NCBI GenBank assembly: GCA_036925085.1
Contig: JAUPFP010000011.1
Coordinates: 806,001 to 870,000, forward strand
DNA length: 64,000 nucleotides
Direction: 5' to 3'
Origin: Brachycybe producta
Taxonomy: Eukaryota > Arthropoda > Diplopoda > Playtdesmida > Andrognathidae
Below, in pieces: positions 26,601 through 32,600 of the stretch. The position numbers and the translations under genes were made by a program. Positions within the stretch are counted from its first letter, which is position 1. Every line of letters starts with the position of its first letter. The notes under the pieces were generated by a model. That model was not told the origin of the DNA and ran no database searches. It saw nothing but the letters and a program-made list of their open reading frames with translations.

Positions 26601-29600
26601 CTAGTTGGTTTCTTTGTATTAAATATGTTTGTCGGTGTGGTGGTCGAGAACTTCCATCGTTGTCGCGAAGAACAGGAACGCGAGGAAAAGGCGCGGAGGG
26701 CTGAAAAAAGAGCTCGAAAAATGGAAAAAAAAACGAAGAAGTATGGAACCCGTTTGTCTTTATGGTTGGTAGAAGTGTTTGCCTGAGTCTGGCCAGTTTA
26801 TATTTCTTCTTTTTACTTTTTTTTTCTAATTTTATCTTCACGTCTCTGTTCTGTGTGTCTCATTTTAGAATTTCTAGAATGTTTACTTTTTCATTCTGCT
26901 GGCTACATGCTTTCATTGTGCAGAATTTTACATTCTTGTCTGCGGTGTTTTTCAAAAATGCTAATTTATTGAACCGCTTCTAAATTATTTAACCGTTTCG
27001 GAACTTTTTGTATTTGACGCAACATCAGTTGTTGATTTTAGGACTTCCATGCTCAAAGCTCTATATGGCACTGATAATATTAATACAATAATCCTTGCCA
27101 CACACTAGTTACTACAAAGACCTGTGACTCAGTATTAAGCCGTATATAATAGTTACTTAAGGCCGGTATACATTATAGCAAAAGGAGTCAAAAATGCTGA
27201 GACTGATATTAAAAAAATACAGTATATAGAAAAACTACATCCATACTACAGCAACGTGTAGTGGAAATACGCGCATAAATTTTATTTGACTAATGAGACT
27301 TTGTTACGTGGATGTAGACCAGTGATTCCCAAAGTGTGTGAAATGGCGTTGGTAGTACCTAGTATGCCGTACATTTTACTGCGTTTTCCACGTAATATTG
27401 GACATTGTATGTGTTATAATTTAATAATTTATTATTCTCAAATAAATACTAACTTTATTGGAAAAAAAGCAATATAAACAAACTTTCACATTACACATAT
27501 GTATGAAACCCGACTCACGCATTTAACGAAATTGCACATGCCTCCTCTAAAAGCTCTAAATATGCTTCAGGAGCACTCAACTGGCCTCAGAAGTCCCAAA
27601 AAAGCTTGGGAAAACACTAGTATTCTAGTATTTATAAAATCCGAAAAATGGGTCAAAACCCAAATCTATAGACTTGGCTTCTTTCAAAAAACGGCCAAAA
27701 GTCGAAAAATATTTAAATGCTCTGAACGCTCTAAAAATGGCTCAGGAGCGCTCATCTGGCTCCAGAAGTCCCAGAGAACTTGAAAAAGCACAAGGATTCA
27801 AGAATTTTTAAAATTTGAAAAAGTTTGTTAATGCCTGCACTTGTGTGCCATGAGTTTTGCTAGGTGGGCAGCGATTTCTCCAAACAAAATACTGTGTCTT
27901 GAGTAAAAAAAAATTGGGAAGAACTAGTCTAGTCTGTTTTGAGTAGTTTTGCTAACACTTCTTGAGTAAGACATGACAGTACAGACTCCCATTCTCAGTG
28001 AGAAATACTGATCCACTTTTCTTTTCTTTTCAATGAAAGTGTGTGGGGTTTTCACTTTTTTCTTCCTTACCCCCCCCCCTCCCCTCCTCCTTCCTAATTT
28101 ATTTTTGGCCACATAGTAGCAACGTTTTCATTAGCTAGAGGCCTTTCCACATAAGAAACATGCCAACGTTTGCATTGAAAAAGCGTGGACTACATGTACC
28201 ACCGTTTTCAGTGCTACCATATACTCACAGAAATATTGCTCCAAACGTTGTTAACAATGAGAAACATTCTTCATCACCAAGCTCTACTATGGATGCTATT
28301 TTACTTATCTTTCTCAGTACTGTATATGGTTCGATATTATTGTGATACAGACCTACACTGATTTAGTAAAGTGATTCACAAAAGGTGTACCGTGAGTTTA
28401 GCTAGATGTGCTGCAGAATGTTGGATGTTATTTTGAATGTGTTAATATTATTTCATTTAATTAAACATGAATTTTTTTTTGAAAAAAGCAAAATAAACAA
28501 TTTTTTTTAAAAGAGCTTGCACTAAACCAATTGTTCCAAAAGGGTGTTCTGTGGCACACTAGTGTGGCATACGGTTTACTTGGTGTGCTGTGATTTTTTC
28601 AGAGAAAAAAAATACTGTGCTATGAGTTTGGAAACGTTTGCAAAAGTATGGAAACCACAGCTCAAGTAGGTGCTAGGTTTTAATTTTTAAAACAATTAAA
28701 CAAAAGCACCACCCACAAGCAAAAGAAAAATGAAATGAAATTAGGAATGGATTTCTACTGTATTAACAGCGGTTCAATAATTTATGCAAATGTTAAATTG
28801 TAATAAACGGAATTTAATAATATGCATGTAACAATTAAATTTTAAAATGTTATATTCAGATTATAAACAATTGTTATATTAATTTTCTTAACGAAAGTAT
28901 GAAACATTGTTTTTTTATTTTAAACCGATTTTGTTATTATACAAGGTATCTCATTTAAATGGAATAATAGATTGTAATTTTTTTTAACTTTCAATGTTTC
29001 CATTTAAACGGGACTTTCTCTAGATATTTTATCATATAAATTGATTGTCGTAATTGTTTTTTGTTATTCGTGTTTTTGTTTTTGCCTTTTTCTTTAATTG
29101 CCAGGCTCAGTGCTGTAGCTTTTGTGTATCTTTTTTTAATATAAAAGGAATTCAACATTTCAGTTGATTAACAACTACACAGTTTGAATACAGCAGTTGT
29201 ATTGCCAAAATGTTGATTTCTTTTATATATTTTCGGTGTTTTTCTTTGAATTCTTTTGATAAGAAAAAAAAAATGAAGACTAAATATCGCAAAATATTTG
29301 ATCCTTTTAAATATGATTCATTGTTTTAGAAATGAGGGATCCTCCGTATTACATAAACTACTCGCGACCACGACTGTTCATTCATAATATCGTCACGAGC
29401 AAATATTTTGATCTGGCAATTGCAGCCGTCATTGGTCTCAATGTTGTCACAATGGCAATGGAGTTTTACATGATGCCTGTGGTTAGTATATACAAACACA
29501 CATTTTAGACTTCCATGTATTGTACATGTTGACGGATAGCAAAACTAACATTTTGGATGAACATACTATTTTCGTCATCTTTTATTTATTTAATCGTTAT

Positions 29601-32600
29601 TTTAGGAGTTGATCTATACACTGGAGATATTTAACTACTTCTTCACAGCTGTATTTGTCTTGGAGGCAGCTATGAAAATGTTTGCTTTGGGTGCTGGAAG
29701 GTATTTTAGTGACAAGTAAGTCTGTTTTTTTAAATATTTCCTGTTTCCTATTGACTTTTTGTGTGAGTGCAATTTATTACTATAAAAATGAGTATTTGAA
29801 ACATAATTTGTTATGTTTCGTTATATACAGTCATATGTATCCGGTTTTTTATTAAAAAAATCCACAGTAAGTGTTATGGAATTTTTGTGCTGTTACACTT
29901 TGAAATATCTTATTTTATTATTATTATTATATCTCAGTAATTCTACAAAAAATGTGAACTTAAAATCATTCTAAGTATAGTGAACTTTGTCAGCCTGCCC
30001 TAACCTAACCCGTGTTTTGGTGGTATTATTTATGGGTTATATAAAAAAAAGCGTTACGGAGTTTGAACTATGGTATACTTTAACTAAAAGCATCAACTAC
30101 ATAACAAACTGCAACGTCAACTGCATAACTGCAAGCTCGTATAAAAAGTTGAACATTATTGTTGAGTTGTATTGCCATTCAGTTTTGCAACTCACATGCT
30201 TTTAAAGTACTCAAGTGTTTTTTTTTTGCAAAAGCTACTCACCATCACAATTTAACATTCAAATAGTAATTTTTAGGTTTTAAGAACCAAGTTACCATTT
30301 AACTTTCACCTAATGCAGATTATGTAAGTTGATCGATTTGTGACATAAAAGATATAAATTCCACGGATTGACAAACTTAGAAGTTGCTCACTAAATAGCA
30401 GTGCAAGCCGTGCTTTCAGTTGTTCTCAAGCTAAAATTTATTTAGTGTGTAATAGGCATTGCAAAACGCCTAGGCAAGTTATATGTTTGACAAAATTCCC
30501 ATGAATTTTACGTATAATGCATTGTATGCCATCATTATGTTTATTCGTATTTGTAATAAAATGCACTTTCTTTCAATTATAGATGGAATCAATTAGATGT
30601 AGGAATTGTAATGATGTCTGTAGTGGGCATTGTGTTAGAGAAAATGGAATCAGCTGTAATTCCAATAAACCCAACTATCATTCGTGTAATGCGAGTTTTA
30701 CGAATTGCAAGAGGTACCCCATTGAACGACTTTTTTGGTTCTCGTTAATTATTATTCGCTATTTTTTCCTATAACTATGTGTTTTGAATTGCAATAGTTC
30801 TGAAATTACTAAAGATGGCAAAGGGAATTCGTGCGCTCTTGGATACAGTTATGCAAGCTCTACCACAAGTTGGAAACTTGGGACTTCTGTTTTTCTTGCT
30901 GTTTTTCATTTTTGCTGCTTTAGGAGTTGAACTTTTTGGAAGGCTAGGTGAGCTTTTAAAAAGTTCCAGCCCTTTTCTCAGAGAGATATGATGATTGTTG
31001 ATATAATTGTTTTTTGTTTTTGTTTTTGTTTTTTTTTACAGAATGTGATGAACTAAATCCATGCCAGGGTCTTGGAGAACATGCTCACTTTCAGAATTTT
31101 GGAATGGCTTTTCTAACTTTATTTCGAGTTGCGACAGGAGATAACTGGAATGGAATTATGAAGGTATATGATATAATACATATTCTCATAATATTGCAGT
31201 TTAATTTTTCAGTAGTTTTATAATAAATATGCTAACAAACTTCAGACATGGACGATTTTGTTAAAAAATATAAACCCTTTATCCTAATTTCAGATTTTTA
31301 TTTCACTGAACATTGACAGAAATTAAACGTGAAAATTGATCATTTTCATATTGCTGTAAAAAAAAGTTTGCTTCAAATGTTTTCAATGTAAAAAATACTT
31401 GTAGCAACAACTCTTAGTGTTTCCTATTACTTTTGACACATTTTTGCATCATTTGAGCTATAGATTAGCTTTTATTTGTTTCTCCTTTTTATACTATGGC
31501 TACGATGTTTAATTTTGGCATTCGACTATACGTGTATATTTGCTTTATTTCATTTCTACTTAAGGACACACTTCGTGATAGCTGCGATTCTTCAGCCGAT
31601 TGCGTTCGAAATTGTTGTGTATCGCCTCTGATTGCACCTCTGTATTTCGTGGTTTTTGTCCTGATGGCTCAGTTTGTATTGGTTAATGTGGTCGTGGCTG
31701 TCCTCATGAAACATTTGGAAGAGTCTCATAAGCACATGGAAGATGAAATTGAACTGGAGGATGAGTTAGAGCGAGAATTGGCAGCCGAAGAAGAGGCTGC
31801 AGCTGGTGCTGCGGCTGCCAAAGCTGCTGCTGAACATGTAAGTCACTGCATCTTTCATCCTAAATGTTGTTATTGTAATTATTTATTAAATTATTTTCCT
31901 GTTCATCTTCTAGAACAAAGAACACATTTGTGGCACTCGTCAGTATGTAATGTTTCCTCACAAACCCATCTACAAAATTTCGTCTTTGCCAGCTAACTTC
32001 ACGTTTAGCTTACACAGTGAAGATCTTGGTAAGCATATCGTTCATAATTAGTTCATAAAATAAATTTTCTAACATAGTTCTGGCGACAATTTAAATAACT
32101 GTTGTAAACCTTCAATTCAATTCACTTCAACTGAGTAGACCCTAAATATCTGCAATCAGCTCGAAAGCCACGTGATAGGGGGATTGCTCCCGATCATAAA
32201 CGATTGTCATTTAGACAAAATAAGACATGATTCCATAGTCTAATAACATTTTGGAAAAAAAGACTAAAATTATGCATCGGCTTTAGCCAATAATTCTGTG
32301 AGGATCTGCCAATGCCCTTGTCTACTTTTGCGGAGATTTCTAGTTAATAAGGGATTAAGCAGGGCAGTTTTATCATGAGTCAGCAACTGTACAAAAAGGG
32401 CAAGGCTTTGCTCATTTCTTCTGGCTGCCAATGATTCCTATGGTAGTTCCTGAAGCATTGACGCATCTTTCTTATTAAATAAAAATTTGTTTTGTTTTAG
32501 AAACAATAATAATAATTAATATGAATATTGAATATGTTGTAAAAAATTAAAACGTGATCATTTCCAAACTGCCATGGCAAGTTTATTTTTTAAAGATAAC

